A DNA stretch of 64,000 nucleotides from NCBI GenBank assembly GCA_039815465.1, contig JBCBZG010000019.1, positions 1 to 64,000 on the forward strand, given 5' to 3'. The notes under the pieces were generated by a model. That model was not told the origin of the DNA. It did no database searches and saw only the letters and a program-made list of their open reading frames with translations. Positions 17,925 through 26,536 of this stretch are shown here, one piece after another (the stretch's first letter is position 1; each line of letters starts with the position of its first letter). Source of the DNA: Shimia_B sp039815465. GTDB lineage: Bacteria > Pseudomonadota > Alphaproteobacteria > Rhodobacterales > Rhodobacteraceae. The position numbers were made by a program, and so were the translations under genes.

Positions 17925-18463
17925 TCCAAGCTCAAATCCCCAACCAGGCCGTGATCGAAACCGAGCGGCTTATTCTGCGGCCACTTCGGGCCTCCGATGC
18001 GGGGCTTCTCGACCTGTACGGCGGGGACCGGCGCGTGGCGCAGATGACGACGTCGATCCCGCACCCTCTCCCCCCCGGCGCGACGGAGGCGTTTATCAAG
18101 GCTTCGCTCGACCCCAAACGGGTGGAGGATGTCTGGGCGCTCGACGGGCTCAAAAGCGGCCTGTCGGAGCTCGTGGGCGTGATCGGGCTCGAACGCATGG
18201 ACCGCGAGCAGTCCGAGATCGGCTATTGGACCGCGCCTGCGTTCTGGAAAATGGGCCTGATGCGCGAAGCGGTGGAGGCGCTGCTGGCGGCAAACCCGCA
18301 AGATCAGGAAACGATCTTTGGATCGGTGTTTCAGGACAACCCTGCGTCGTCGCGGGTGCTGATGTCGTGCGGTTTCACCTATATCGGCGATGCGGAGGCG
18401 CATTCGGTGTCCCGCGGGGCCACGGTGCCGACCTGGACCTATCACAAGCGCCTCAAACACTGA
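17921..18463 (+). CDS. GNAT-family N-acetyltransferase (RimJ/RimL-like)
   Basis: The 180-residue protein has the same domain type as the gene at 16816 but is only distantly similar. IETERLILRPLRASDAGLLD opens the fold. SEIGYWTAPAFWKMGLMREA is the acetyl-CoA binding stretch, though the usual G-x-G/A is weakened (WKMGLM). NPASSRVLMSCGFTYIGDA is the closing motif. Its ATG overlaps the LysE stop. Target unknown. Confidence 0.87.
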   Translation: MIQAQIPNQAVIETERLILRPLRASDAGLLDLYGGDRRVAQMTTSIPHPLPPGATEAFIKASLDPKRVEDVWALDGLKSGLSELVGVIGLERMDREQSEIGYWTAPAFWKMGLMREAVEALLAANPQDQETIFGSVFQDNPASSRVLMSCGFTYIGDAEAHSVSRGATVPTWTYHKRLKH

Positions 18464-18523
18464 CCGCGCCTTGCAAGCTGGGACCAGTCGGGCCACACGG
18501 GGCCCCAAGGGTAGGGACACGCG

Positions 18524-19549
18524 ATGAAATTCCTCGATCTTGCAAAGGTCTATATCCGCTCCGGCAGCGGCGGCGGTGGCTGTGTCAGCTTCCGGCGGGA
18601 GAAATACATCGAATACGGTGGCCCCGATGGCGGTGACGGCGGCAAGGGCGGCAGCGTGGTGGTTGAGGTCGTGCCGGGCCTGAACACGCTCATCGATTTC
18701 CGTTACCAGCAGCACTTCTTTGCCAAGAACGGGCAGGCGGGCATGGGTTCCCAGCGCACGGGCAAGGACGGCGCGGATATCGTGCTGCGCGTGCCGGTGG
18801 GGACCGAGGTCCTCGATGAAGACGAGGAGACCGTGATCGCCGACCTTACGGAGGTGGGCCAGCGGCTTGTGATCGCCAAGGGCGGCAATGGCGGGTTCGG
18901 CAACCTGCACTTCAAGAGCGCCACAAACCAGGCCCCGCGCCGTGCCAATCCGGGCCAGCCGGGGGTGGAACGCACGATCTGGCTCAGGCTGAAACTCATT
19001 GCTGATGTGGGGCTGCTGGGGCTGCCCAATGCGGGGAAGTCGACCTTTCTGGCCGCGACCTCCAACGCGCGCCCCAAGATTGCCGATTACCCGTTCACCA
19101 CACTCGTTCCTAACCTGGGCGTGGTGGGCGTGGATGGCCATGAGTTCGTGATCGCCGACATCCCGGGCCTGATCGAAGGCGCCCATGAGGGGCGCGGGAT
19201 TGGGGATCGCTTCTTAGGTCATGTGGAGCGCTGCTCGGCGCTGCTTCATATCGTCGATGCCACATCCGAAGATATCGCGCAGGACTACGCCACCATCATT
19301 GCCGAGCTTGAGGCCTATGGCGGCGATCTGGCTGACACACCCCGCGTGACCGCGCTTAACAAAGTCGATGCGCTGGATGAGGATGAACGGGCGGAAGCGC
19401 TTGCGACCTTGCAAGCGGCGTCGGGCAGCCGGGTCTACCAAATGTCGGGGGTCTCGCGTGAGGGTGTCACGCAAGTGCTCCGCGCGCTGCGGGGCAATAT
19501 GATCGCGGAGGCGCAGCAACAAGAGGATGACGCGCCGTGGCAGCCCTAA
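18524..19549 (+). CDS. obgE: GTPase ObgE/CgtA
   Basis: The 341-residue protein has the glycine-rich Obg fold at residues 1-158 (VYIRSGSGGGGCVSFRREKY, then GGDGGKGGSVV) and a G domain after it. G1 is GLPNAGKST near 165-173, G3 is DIPGLIEGAHEGRGIGDRFL near 212-231 and G4 is NKVD near 283. Obg acts in late assembly of the 50S subunit and in stress response. It follows ribosomal protein genes at a short distance, a common linkage. There is no long C-terminal domain. proB starts within its last codons. Confidence 0.97.
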   Translation: MKFLDLAKVYIRSGSGGGGCVSFRREKYIEYGGPDGGDGGKGGSVVVEVVPGLNTLIDFRYQQHFFAKNGQAGMGSQRTGKDGADIVLRVPVGTEVLDEDEETVIADLTEVGQRLVIAKGGNGGFGNLHFKSATNQAPRRANPGQPGVERTIWLRLKLIADVGLLGLPNAGKSTFLAATSNARPKIADYPFTTLVPNLGVVGVDGHEFVIADIPGLIEGAHEGRGIGDRFLGHVERCSALLHIVDATSEDIAQDYATIIAELEAYGGDLADTPRVTALNKVDALDEDERAEALATLQAASGSRVYQMSGVSREGVTQVLRALRGNMIAEAQQQEDDAPWQP

Positions 19550-20637
19550 GCGAAGCCAAACGTGTCGTCGTCAAGATCGGCTCCGCGCTGCTCGTGGATG
19601 CGGGCGGGCTGCGGCGGGATTGGCTGACGTCGCTCGCCGGTGACATCGCGTGGCTCAAGGCGGCCGGTAAGGATGTGGTCGTCGTGTCATCGGGTTCGAT
19701 CGCTTTGGGTCGGCGTGTTCTGGGCTTGCCGGAGGCCACGCTGCCGCTGGAGCAGTCGCAGGCGGCGGCGGCGGTCGGTCAAATCCGCCTTGCCCGCGCC
19801 TATGAGGAGGCGCTCGCGCCGCACGGGATCACCACGGCGCAGGTGCTTGTGACGCTAGAGGACAGTGAGGATCGGCGCCGCTACCTAAACAGCCGTGCGA
19901 CGCTGGAGCAGCTTCTCACCATGTGTGTGGTGCCCATCGTGAACGAAAACGACACCGTCGCCACCGATGAAATCCGCTACGGCGACAATGACCGGCTCGC
20001 CGCACAGGTGGCCGTGACGGTTGGGGCCGACCAGCTGATCCTCCTGTCGGATGTCGATGGGCTTTATACCGGCAACCCCAGCCTGGACCCAACCGCGACG
20101 CGGCTCGACCAAGTCGATCACATCACGCCAGAGATTGAAGCGATGGCCGGGGACGCAGGGTCTGGCCTGTCCAAAGGGGGCATGAAGACAAAGGTCATGG
20201 CCGCCAAGATGGCCACCGGCGCGGGCTGCGCCATGGCGATCACGCTGGGCAGTCGCCCGCACCCGCTCCGCGCGCTCGAAGACGGCGCAACGGCCACGTG
20301 GTTCATGCCCAAGGATGACCCAACGCTCGCGCGCAAACGGTGGATTTCGTCGATGAAGCCGCGCGGGTCCGTTCGGCTCGACGCTGGTGCCGTGGGCGCA
20401 CTGAAGCGCGGCAAGAGCCTGTTGCCCGCCGGTGTTACTGCCGTGACGGGGTCGTTTGGCCGAGGCGACGCGGTTGCCATCGAAGGGCCCGAGGGCGCGA
20501 CCATCGGCGTGGGCCTGACCCGTTACACCGCTGGGGAGGCCGCCGCGATCAAAGGCCGCCACACCCAAGACTTTGCAGCGATCCTCGGCTATTCTGGCCG
20601 CGCGGCGCTCATTCACCGCGATGACATGGTGCTCTGA
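19537..20637 (+). CDS. proB: Glutamate 5-kinase
   Basis: This enzyme phosphorylates glutamate as the first step of proline synthesis. The 366-residue protein has the amino-acid-kinase domain (VVVKIGSALLVD at the N terminus, VVVSSGSIALG, NENDTVATDEIRYGDNDRL and SGLSKGGMKTKVMAAKMAT) and a C-terminal PUA domain (about 275-355). It starts at a GTG 13 bases inside the end of obgE and is followed at once by proA, so the two proline genes are one operon. Confidence 0.97.
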   Translation: MAALSEAKRVVVKIGSALLVDAGGLRRDWLTSLAGDIAWLKAAGKDVVVVSSGSIALGRRVLGLPEATLPLEQSQAAAAVGQIRLARAYEEALAPHGITTAQVLVTLEDSEDRRRYLNSRATLEQLLTMCVVPIVNENDTVATDEIRYGDNDRLAAQVAVTVGADQLILLSDVDGLYTGNPSLDPTATRLDQVDHITPEIEAMAGDAGSGLSKGGMKTKVMAAKMATGAGCAMAITLGSRPHPLRALEDGATATWFMPKDDPTLARKRWISSMKPRGSVRLDAGAVGALKRGKSLLPAGVTAVTGSFGRGDAVAIEGPEGATIGVGLTRYTAGEAAAIKGRHTQDFAAILGYSGRAALIHRDDMVL

Positions 20638-20638
20638 C

Positions 20639-21889
20639 ATGAAAGATCTCGACAATATCCCCGCCATCATGGCCGACCTGGGCGCCCGCGCGAAGGCGGC
20701 AGCAGCCGAGCTCGCGTTCGCCCCGGCAGAGGCGAAGGAACGCGCGTTGAATGCCGCTGCCGATGCGGTCTGGGCGCGGCGGGCTGAGATCGTCGCGGCG
20801 AATGCAGAGGATCTGGAATTCGGCCGCGCTAAGGGCTTAAGCCCCGCGATGATGGACCGCCTGATGCTTGATGAAGCGCGCATTCAGGGCATGGTCGACG
20901 GGCTGCGCGCCGTGGCGGCGCAAGCTGACCCCGTGGGCGAAGTCATGGCAGAATGGTCGGAACCCAACGGCCTGACGATCCAGCGCGTGCGGACGCCCTT
21001 GGGTGTGATCGGCGTGATCTATGAAAGCCGCCCGAATGTCACCGCGGATGCCGGCGCGCTCTGCCTCAAAGCTGGGAACGCCGTGATCCTGCGCGGCGGG
21101 TCGGAGAGCTTTCACTCCTCCGGCGTGATCCACGCCTGTCTTGTGGATGGGCTGCGCGCAGCACGCTTGCCCGAGGACGCGATCCTCCGCGTCCCCACCC
21201 GCGACCGCGCGGCGGTAAGCGAGATGCTGACCATGACAGACGCCATCGACGTCATCGTGCCCCGCGGTGGCAAGGGGCTCGTGGGTCTTGTCCAGCGCGA
21301 GGCGCGGGTGCCTGTCTTTGCTCACCTGGAAGGGATCGTGCACATCTATGTCGATGCCTCCGCCGACGCGGAGATGGCCAATAAGGTTATTCTGAACGCT
21401 AAAACGCGGCGGACCGGGATTTGCGGGGCGGCGGAGTGCTTGCTGATTCACAAGGATGCGGCCGCGCTGGGTCAAGACCTCGTGGACATGCTGATACAGG
21501 CGGGCGTTGAAGTCCGTGCCGAGGGGCTGCAGGGGTCGGTCGCGGCGACGGCTGACGATTGGGGGACAGAATACCTCGATATGATCATCGCCGCGCGGGT
21601 GGTCGATGACATCGACGCAGCCATCGCGCATATCCGCACTTACAGCTCGTCGCACACCGATTGCATCCTGTCAGAGGACGCAGAGGCCGTCGCGCATTTC
21701 TTCAACCGCCTCGACAGCGCGATTCTGATGCACAATGCGTCGACCCAGTTTGCGGACGGGGGGGAGTTCGGTATGGGCGCCGAAATCGGCATCGCCACGG
21801 GCAAGATGCACGCGCGCGGCCCCGTGGGGGCCACGCAGCTGACGTCGTTCAAGTATCTCGTGCGAGGTGGTGGGGCTGTTCGGGCCTAG
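20639..21889 (+). CDS. proA: Glutamate-5-semialdehyde dehydrogenase (gamma-glutamyl phosphate reductase)
   Basis: The enzyme reduces glutamyl phosphate to the semialdehyde with NADPH, the second step of proline synthesis. The product is 416 residues. GVIGVIYESRPNVTADAGAL binds the cofactor, and the catalytic cysteine lies in KTRRTGICGAAECLLI. The C-terminal GAEIGIATGKMHARGPVG motif is typical. The ATG at 20639 lies one base after the proB stop; an earlier in-frame start would add 22 residues unlike the family. Confidence 0.97.
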   Translation: MKDLDNIPAIMADLGARAKAAAAELAFAPAEAKERALNAAADAVWARRAEIVAANAEDLEFGRAKGLSPAMMDRLMLDEARIQGMVDGLRAVAAQADPVGEVMAEWSEPNGLTIQRVRTPLGVIGVIYESRPNVTADAGALCLKAGNAVILRGGSESFHSSGVIHACLVDGLRAARLPEDAILRVPTRDRAAVSEMLTMTDAIDVIVPRGGKGLVGLVQREARVPVFAHLEGIVHIYVDASADAEMANKVILNAKTRRTGICGAAECLLIHKDAAALGQDLVDMLIQAGVEVRAEGLQGSVAATADDWGTEYLDMIIAARVVDDIDAAIAHIRTYSSSHTDCILSEDAEAVAHFFNRLDSAILMHNASTQFADGGEFGMGAEIGIATGKMHARGPVGATQLTSFKYLVRGGGAVRA

Positions 21890-22019
21890 GCAGGCAGCGC
21901 CACGCCAATACCGACAAACCGCGCAACTGGGCGGTACATGCAAGTTAAGGCCGGGCGGGTAACGGCTTGTCTTGATTCTGCTCTGAAGCCGATCTGAACC
22001 TGAAAGGCCGTGAGCTATG

Positions 22020-22047
22020 GCGCCGCTCCGTGGGGGCGGAACGGCGC
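22020..22047. terminator. Terminator-like hairpin between convergent proA and chpT
   Basis: GCGCCGCTCCG (22020-22030) pairs with CGGAACGGCGC (22037-22047) with one C-A mismatch and a 6-base loop. There is no T run, so it may be factor-assisted or serve both strands. Confidence 0.55.
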
Positions 22048-22116
22048 GGGCCGATGTTGCCATCGGGCCAGAGCCTTGTGGCTAACTCGTGGGTCCCTAA
22101 CCGCGTGGTCTCCCAC

Positions 22117-22722
22117 TCAGATAGACTGAACGCGCAACGTGATTATCCCGTCGCGCTCGTCTTTGGAAATGCGCAGGTCCATCTCGGCCTCCAGCATCGC
22201 GACGAGCGGGAACTGCACGTGGGCGGCGGCAATGTCGCTGGGTTCCTCATCGCGCAGAATGATGCCCCAGAGCGCGTCGACATCGGCCAGCCGATCAGAC
22301 GTGCCGCGCACGGTCCAAGCGGATTTGTGCCCGCTAACTTCGATCCGACCGCCATAGGGCATCGCCGTCTCAAGGCATTGGATCAAAAGGAAAATGAGCC
22401 GCACCTCATCGCGCGGGTGGGACCCCGGTGCGGACCAGACCATGCTGTGACGCGCGCCGTTGCTCATGCTCGTCAGGATGCTCGACACCTCCGCATCTTC
22501 TAGCACCTGGGTCTCCGACGTGGCGCCAAAGGCCACGCGAAAAAACCGGATGCGCGCATTCGCGGCTTCGATGCTTTCGGAAATCAGGGCGACTTCGGGA
22601 CCGTTGAGGCCTGGCGTCATGCTGAGCAGTTCAACCCCATTCGAGATCGCGCCAAGCGGGTTGATTAGGTCATGGCATATGCGGGAGCCAACGAGCGGAG
22701 AGATTTGGCTGTGAACTGTCAT
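22117..22722 (-). CDS. chpT: Histidine phosphotransferase ChpT
   Basis: The 201-residue protein has a dimerisation helix pair with SRICHDLINPLGAISNGVEL; H17 is the phosphate-carrying residue. A degenerate HATPase-like domain follows. In alphaproteobacteria ChpT passes phosphate from the CckA kinase to CtrA and CpdR, which control motility, cell cycle and, in the Roseobacter group, gene transfer agents. The length agrees with the family. It is a single gene convergent with proA, and a perfect CtrA-type box lies 152 bp upstream of its start. Confidence 0.9.
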   Translation of the reverse strand: MTVHSQISPLVGSRICHDLINPLGAISNGVELLSMTPGLNGPEVALISESIEAANARIRFFRVAFGATSETQVLEDAEVSSILTSMSNGARHSMVWSAPGSHPRDEVRLIFLLIQCLETAMPYGGRIEVSGHKSAWTVRGTSDRLADVDALWGIILRDEEPSDIAAAHVQFPLVAMLEAEMDLRISKDERDGIITLRVQSI

Positions 22723-22873
22723 ACAATCCCCATGGGTTTGCGGAGTGATCGTTACCTAACGCCTATGAATTACTTTGGGCTGCACACCACGCACCCAACA
22801 CACGTATACGGCGAAACGTGTGGTTCCACACCTAAAAGTCCACCCCATTAAGTCTCAATAAAGCATTGATCCG

Positions 22874-22888
22874 TTAATTGGACGTTAA
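22874..22888. promoter_or_regulatory. CtrA-type box TTAA-N7-TTAA
   Basis: TTAA (22874-22877), seven bases, then TTAA (22885-22888) match the full CtrA binding consensus exactly. The site lies in the divergent region between chpT (start 22722) and olsB (start 23016), so either gene could be the target. Three direct copies of GGATCGCC follow at about 22911-22940. Confidence 0.6.
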
Positions 22889-23015
22889 CACTCGACGGCT
22901 TTTTTGCCCCCGGATCGCCCCAGGATCGCCCCCGGATCGCCGATGTGGCGTGCAAAGGCGGTTTGAACATTCAGGCCGCCGCGACTATGTCGCACGCGAA
23001 GACACGGCAGGGCCC

Positions 23016-23786
23016 ATGATCGCGTTAAATCCAAACCTGGACATCCGCCTGGCAGCGAGCCCCGCCGACATCCGCGCTGCTCAACGCCTCCGGTACACGG
23101 TGTTCGTGGAAGAGCTCGGCGGTGACGGTCCGCTCGTAGATCACAGCGCCAGGTTGGAGGCAGATGCCCACGATGCCAACTATGATCACCTGATGCTCAT
23201 CGACCGCGTGCGAGAGGCGCAGGGGCAGGATGCCGTGATCGGTGTCTACCGTCTGATGCCGGGGGATCGCGGGCAAAAACACGGGTTCTACTGCGCAGGC
23301 GAATACGATCTGGGCCCTCTCACTCGGTCTGGCCGGAGGGTGCTGGAACTTGGGCGGTCGTGTATCCACCCAGACTACCGCGGCGGCTCGGCCATGTATG
23401 TGATGTGGCAGGCGCTCGCGCGCTATATTCAGGAGCGCGGCATTGATATCCTCTTTGGCGTGGCGTCGTTTCACGGGACCGATGTTGCCGCACTGGCACC
23501 GACGCTCAGCTTGCTCCACGACCGCCATCTGGCGCCCAAGGACCTGCGCGTCCGCGCGGTCGAGGATGCGTATCAGCCCATGAACCTCGTGCCGCCAGCC
23601 CAGATCGACCGGCGCGCCGCTATGGCCCAGGTGCCCGCGTTGATCAAAGCTTACCTGCGGCTCGGCGGTTTTGTGGGTGACGGGGCCTATGTAGATCATG
23701 CGTTTAACACAACGGATGTCTGCCTGATCCTTGACGTGGCGCGCATGGACCCGCGGTCGCGCGAGATTTACCAGGGGCCCGCGTGA
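23016..23786 (+). CDS. olsB: L-ornithine N-acyltransferase OlsB
   Basis: OlsB transfers a 3-hydroxyacyl chain from acyl-ACP to ornithine, giving lyso-ornithine lipid, the first step of ornithine lipid synthesis. The 256-residue protein has the GNAT-type fold of this family: RLRYTVFVEELGGDG near the N terminus, VIGVYRLMPGD, LELGRSCIHPDYRGGSAMYV and FGVASFHGTDVAALAPTLSL. I chose the ATG at 23016, where homology begins; an earlier frame start at 22878 adds residues of no family likeness. olsA overlaps its end. Confidence 0.92.
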   Translation: MIALNPNLDIRLAASPADIRAAQRLRYTVFVEELGGDGPLVDHSARLEADAHDANYDHLMLIDRVREAQGQDAVIGVYRLMPGDRGQKHGFYCAGEYDLGPLTRSGRRVLELGRSCIHPDYRGGSAMYVMWQALARYIQERGIDILFGVASFHGTDVAALAPTLSLLHDRHLAPKDLRVRAVEDAYQPMNLVPPAQIDRRAAMAQVPALIKAYLRLGGFVGDGAYVDHAFNTTDVCLILDVARMDPRSREIYQGPA

Positions 23787-24607
23787 TGCAGACCTGGTAC
23801 GGGGATGACGAGCCGCCGGACCCATCGTTCTCGATCCCGCGGCTGTTGCGTGCGCTGCTGCGTGGGGTGCCGCTGGCGATCAACACCTTTGGGTGTCTGG
23901 TCTTGCTATTGCTCCTGCGCGCGATTGAGCGTCCGCTCTTTGGTCAGCGCCGCCCGCTGACGCCTTGGATCACGCAGTATGTGTGCCGCTCGGCCTTTGT
24001 GATTTTGGGCATGGGGTACCGAGTGGAGGGGCGTCCCATGGCCGCGCCCGGCGCAGTGGTGGCCAATCACGGATCATGGCTCGACATCTTTGCGCTCAAC
24101 GCCCCGCAGCGGATCTATTTCGTGTCCAAGTCGGAGGTGGCGGGATGGCCTGGCATAGGCTGGCTCGCGCGGGCCACGGGCACTGTGTTCATCAAGCGCG
24201 ACCGGGCGGAGGCCGCGCGACAGCTCGCCATGTTTCGGGCGCGGCTCGGGCACGGGCATCGGCTGCTGTTTTTCCCGGAGGGGACGTCGACCGATGGCAA
24301 GCGCGTGTTGCCCTTTATGTCGACACTTTTTGCCGCGTTTTTCGACCCGAAGATGCCAGATGACACTGCGCTCCAGGCGGTCACCGTGATCTATTCCGCG
24401 CCGGAGGGCGAAGATCACCGGTTCTACGGCTGGTGGGGCGGCATGACGTTTGAAGGGCATCTGTGGAAAGTGCTGAGCGCGCGGCGGCAGGGGAGCGTTC
24501 GGGTGGTGTTTCACGAACCGGTTCCGGTCGCAGAGCTTAAGGGGCGCAAGGAGGCCGCGGAGCGGTTGCATGGGCTGGTGGCGGCGCCGTTTCAATCCAA
24601 ACCCTAA
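23786..24607 (+). CDS. olsA: Lyso-ornithine lipid O-acyltransferase OlsA (PlsC family)
   Basis: OlsA adds the second acyl chain to lyso-ornithine lipid at the membrane. The 273-residue protein has an N-terminal membrane helix (about 28-48) and the PlsC motifs NHGSWLD (94-100, H-x4-D catalytic), FIKRDRAEAARQ and FFPEGTSTDGKR. The ATG at 23786 shares its A with the olsB stop (TGATG), so the two are coupled. The pair gives the cell phosphorus-free membrane lipid, common in marine Rhodobacteraceae. Confidence 0.92.
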   Translation: MQTWYGDDEPPDPSFSIPRLLRALLRGVPLAINTFGCLVLLLLLRAIERPLFGQRRPLTPWITQYVCRSAFVILGMGYRVEGRPMAAPGAVVANHGSWLDIFALNAPQRIYFVSKSEVAGWPGIGWLARATGTVFIKRDRAEAARQLAMFRARLGHGHRLLFFPEGTSTDGKRVLPFMSTLFAAFFDPKMPDDTALQAVTVIYSAPEGEDHRFYGWWGGMTFEGHLWKVLSARRQGSVRVVFHEPVPVAELKGRKEAAERLHGLVAAPFQSKP

Positions 24608-24670
24608 AGACGTCCGAACCCCTTTAACCACTTAGCCCCAAAAGAACTCGCCCGACGGCAACGTCGGGCC

Positions 24671-24722
24671 GCGCCGGTCCGCCCCCACGGGGCGGCGCGA
24701 ACGCCCCCCCTCGGACCGGCGC
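24671..24722. terminator. Nested inverted repeat between convergent olsA and thiE-like genes
   Basis: An outer perfect arm GCGCCGGTCCG (24671-24681) matches CGGACCGGCGC (24712-24722). An inner CCGCCCC/GGGGCGG hairpin lies in the loop. A two-way transcription end is the likely role. Confidence 0.6.
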
Positions 24723-24744
24723 TATAGCTTTCAACGTTCGCAGA

Positions 24745-25368
24745 TTAGGTCAGTCGTTTGGCCAGCGCGGCTAGTGCCTCTGCGGGATCGTCGGTCCCCC
24801 AAATCTCCGGTCCAAACCCAAAGAAATCCACGTAGGGCAATAGCGCCTCGATCTGCGCATCACCCAGTGCGCCTTCGGCGACCACGGGCACCTCGATCAT
24901 TTCCGACCACCACTGAAAGAGCTCCGCTTCTGCATAGCTGCCGTCACCGAGCGCGGTGGCCGCAGCTGGGCCAAAGCTGACGTAGTCGGCGTCGCCCTCG
25001 GCGGCGGTCATGCCGTCGTGGCGCGATTGGGCGCAGTAACTGCCCACGATGGCATCGGGTCCCAACAGTTTGCGCACTTTGCGGACCGAGCGCGCCCCAT
25101 CGGTCAGGTGCACGCCGTCGAGGCCCAGCCGTTCGGCCAGCTGCACATGCTCATCGATCACGATGGCCACGTCCCGCGCATGGGCAACTTCGCGGCAGGC
25201 ATCGGCGGCCTTGCTCAACATCGTCTCATCCCGGGTCGACAGCGCGAGCCGAATGCAAGCTACTGGCGCGGCATCCAGGCAATCGCCTAAAAGCTTGGGA
25301 AAGCGCGACAGTTCGATCTCTGGCGGGGTGATGAGGTAGATCTGTGGGTGCTCGACGGGCTCAGCCAT
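24745..25368 (-). CDS. ThiE-like thiamine phosphate synthase family protein
   Basis: The 207-residue TIM-barrel protein resembles thiamine phosphate synthase. IYLITPPEIELSRFPKLLGD is the first strand region, VAIVIDEHVQLAERLGLDGVHL fits the substrate loop, IVGSYCAQSRHDGMTAAEGD carries the middle motif, and DYVSFGPAAATALG replaces the usual DY-x-GxGP phosphate loop. Several usual thiamine residues are altered (VHLTDG for VHLGQ, VSFGPAAAT for GPVFPT), so it may be a paralogue such as TenI and not the biosynthetic enzyme. It is downstream of the TfoX gene, and no TPP riboswitch is seen in front. Confidence 0.75.
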   Translation of the reverse strand: MAEPVEHPQIYLITPPEIELSRFPKLLGDCLDAAPVACIRLALSTRDETMLSKAADACREVAHARDVAIVIDEHVQLAERLGLDGVHLTDGARSVRKVRKLLGPDAIVGSYCAQSRHDGMTAAEGDADYVSFGPAAATALGDGSYAEAELFQWWSEMIEVPVVAEGALGDAQIEALLPYVDFFGFGPEIWGTDDPAEALAALAKRLT

Positions 25369-25402
25369 GGTTCGGCTCCTTTTCGGGCCTCATAGCAAGG
25401 GC

Positions 25403-25726
25403 TTACTTCGGCGGCAACGACGACACGAAGCGCAGCGCAAGCGCGATCAGATCGTCGCGCTGGTCGGGGTTCTCCAACGCCTCCGCATCGGCGAGCACGA
25501 TGCCGTTCATCGGGCGCCCGGCCGGGGCGAACGGCTCCGTTCCCAACTCCAGCGCCGCGGCCATCCCGTCAGGCCCCACGCGCGCAAGCCAGCCCTCGTG
25601 CCACGCGCCAACAAGCATGTGGCCGTCGAGCATCAAACAGTGGGAGCCGAACATCTTACGCTCTGTCGTAGGCCAGTCCGCGCAAGCGTCGCGCAGCATG
25701 TCGAGAATTGCGGGATCGTAGGGCAT
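25403..25726 (-). CDS. TfoX N-terminal domain family protein
   Basis: The 107-residue protein matches the TfoX/Sxy N-terminal domain: a short helix, then ERKMFGSHCLMLDGHMLVGA, and GRPMNGIVLADAE near the end. The full competence regulator also has a C-terminal domain, absent here; single-domain forms are common in alphaproteobacteria and their role is unclear. I chose the ATG at 25726, which has AAGGA five bases upstream; an earlier ATG at 25756 is possible. It lies 34 bp upstream of the thiE-like gene and divergent from trmJ. Confidence 0.8.
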   Translation of the reverse strand: MPYDPAILDMLRDACADWPTTERKMFGSHCLMLDGHMLVGAWHEGWLARVGPDGMAAALELGTEPFAPAGRPMNGIVLADAEALENPDQRDDLIALALRFVSSLPPK

Positions 25727-25786
25727 GTCGTTCCTTGGCGCATGACTTCTTGGCACTGGCGCAAGCGCAGGCTATCACGCCGGGCG

Positions 25787-26536
25787 ATGCAAACAAAACC
25801 TCAACCCGCTTTCGTTCTCGTACGCCCCCAAATGGGTGAAAACATCGGGGGCGCCGCGCGCGCGATGTGGAATTTCGGGCTCGACCGGATGCGCATCGTG
25901 GACCCGCGCGACGGCTGGCCCAGTCAAAAGGCCGTGGCGATGGCCAGCGGGGCAGGGCGGCTGTTGGACGAGGCGATGCTGACGGACACGGTCGGGGATG
26001 CGTTGGCCGATTGCACCTACACATTCGCCACCACCGCCCGCTCCCGCGACCTGACAAAGCCCGTCTTTTCGCCCGAACGCGCGATGGAGCTTGCCGCCGA
26101 AAAGATCGCGGCAGGCGAACGGGTCGCGGTGCTCTTTGGGCCCGAACGCGCAGGGCTCGAAAATGATGACATCGTCCGCGCCAATGCCATCGTCACCGTG
26201 CCCGTGAACCCAGAGTTTTTCAGCCTCAACCTCGCGCAATGCGTGTTGCTCATGGCCTATGAGTGGCAACGCGCCGCAGGCCAGGTCGTGGCAGAGGACT
26301 ATGATCCCAAAGGGGACTGGGCCACGGGCGAGGAGATGGATGCGCTCGCGCTGCATTACGAAGACACGCTAAACGACGCGGGCTATTTCTTTCCGGAGGC
26401 CAAGGCCCCAAATATGAAACGCAACTTGCGCAACCTTTGGAGCCGCATGCCGCTGACACGCGCTGACGTTCAGATGCTGCATGGCATTCTCCGCCAGATG
26501 GTGCGCTGGAAAAACCGAACATCAGAGGACAGCTGA
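25787..26536 (+). CDS. trmJ: tRNA (cytidine/uridine-2'-O-)-methyltransferase TrmJ (SPOUT family)
   Basis: The 249-residue protein has the SPOUT methyltransferase fold: FVLVRPQMGENIGGAARAMW at the N terminus, VAVLFGPERAGLENDDIVRA as the AdoMet knot motif, and VPVNPEFFSLNLAQCVLLMA as the third motif. TrmJ methylates position 32 of the anticodon loop of several tRNAs. A C-terminal ~70-residue helical extension is typical. The next gene begins on the last base of its stop (TGATG). Confidence 0.92.
   Translation: MQTKPQPAFVLVRPQMGENIGGAARAMWNFGLDRMRIVDPRDGWPSQKAVAMASGAGRLLDEAMLTDTVGDALADCTYTFATTARSRDLTKPVFSPERAMELAAEKIAAGERVAVLFGPERAGLENDDIVRANAIVTVPVNPEFFSLNLAQCVLLMAYEWQRAAGQVVAEDYDPKGDWATGEEMDALALHYEDTLNDAGYFFPEAKAPNMKRNLRNLWSRMPLTRADVQMLHGILRQMVRWKNRTSEDS

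Noticed and set aside
22878..23015. N-terminal extension of OlsB from the first in-frame ATG
   Set aside because: The extra 46 residues have no family match and include translated GGATCGCC repeats and promoter-like sequence.
25369..25402. TPP riboswitch before the ThiE-like gene
   Set aside because: Only 34 bases separate it from the TfoX-like gene and no THI-box sequence is visible.
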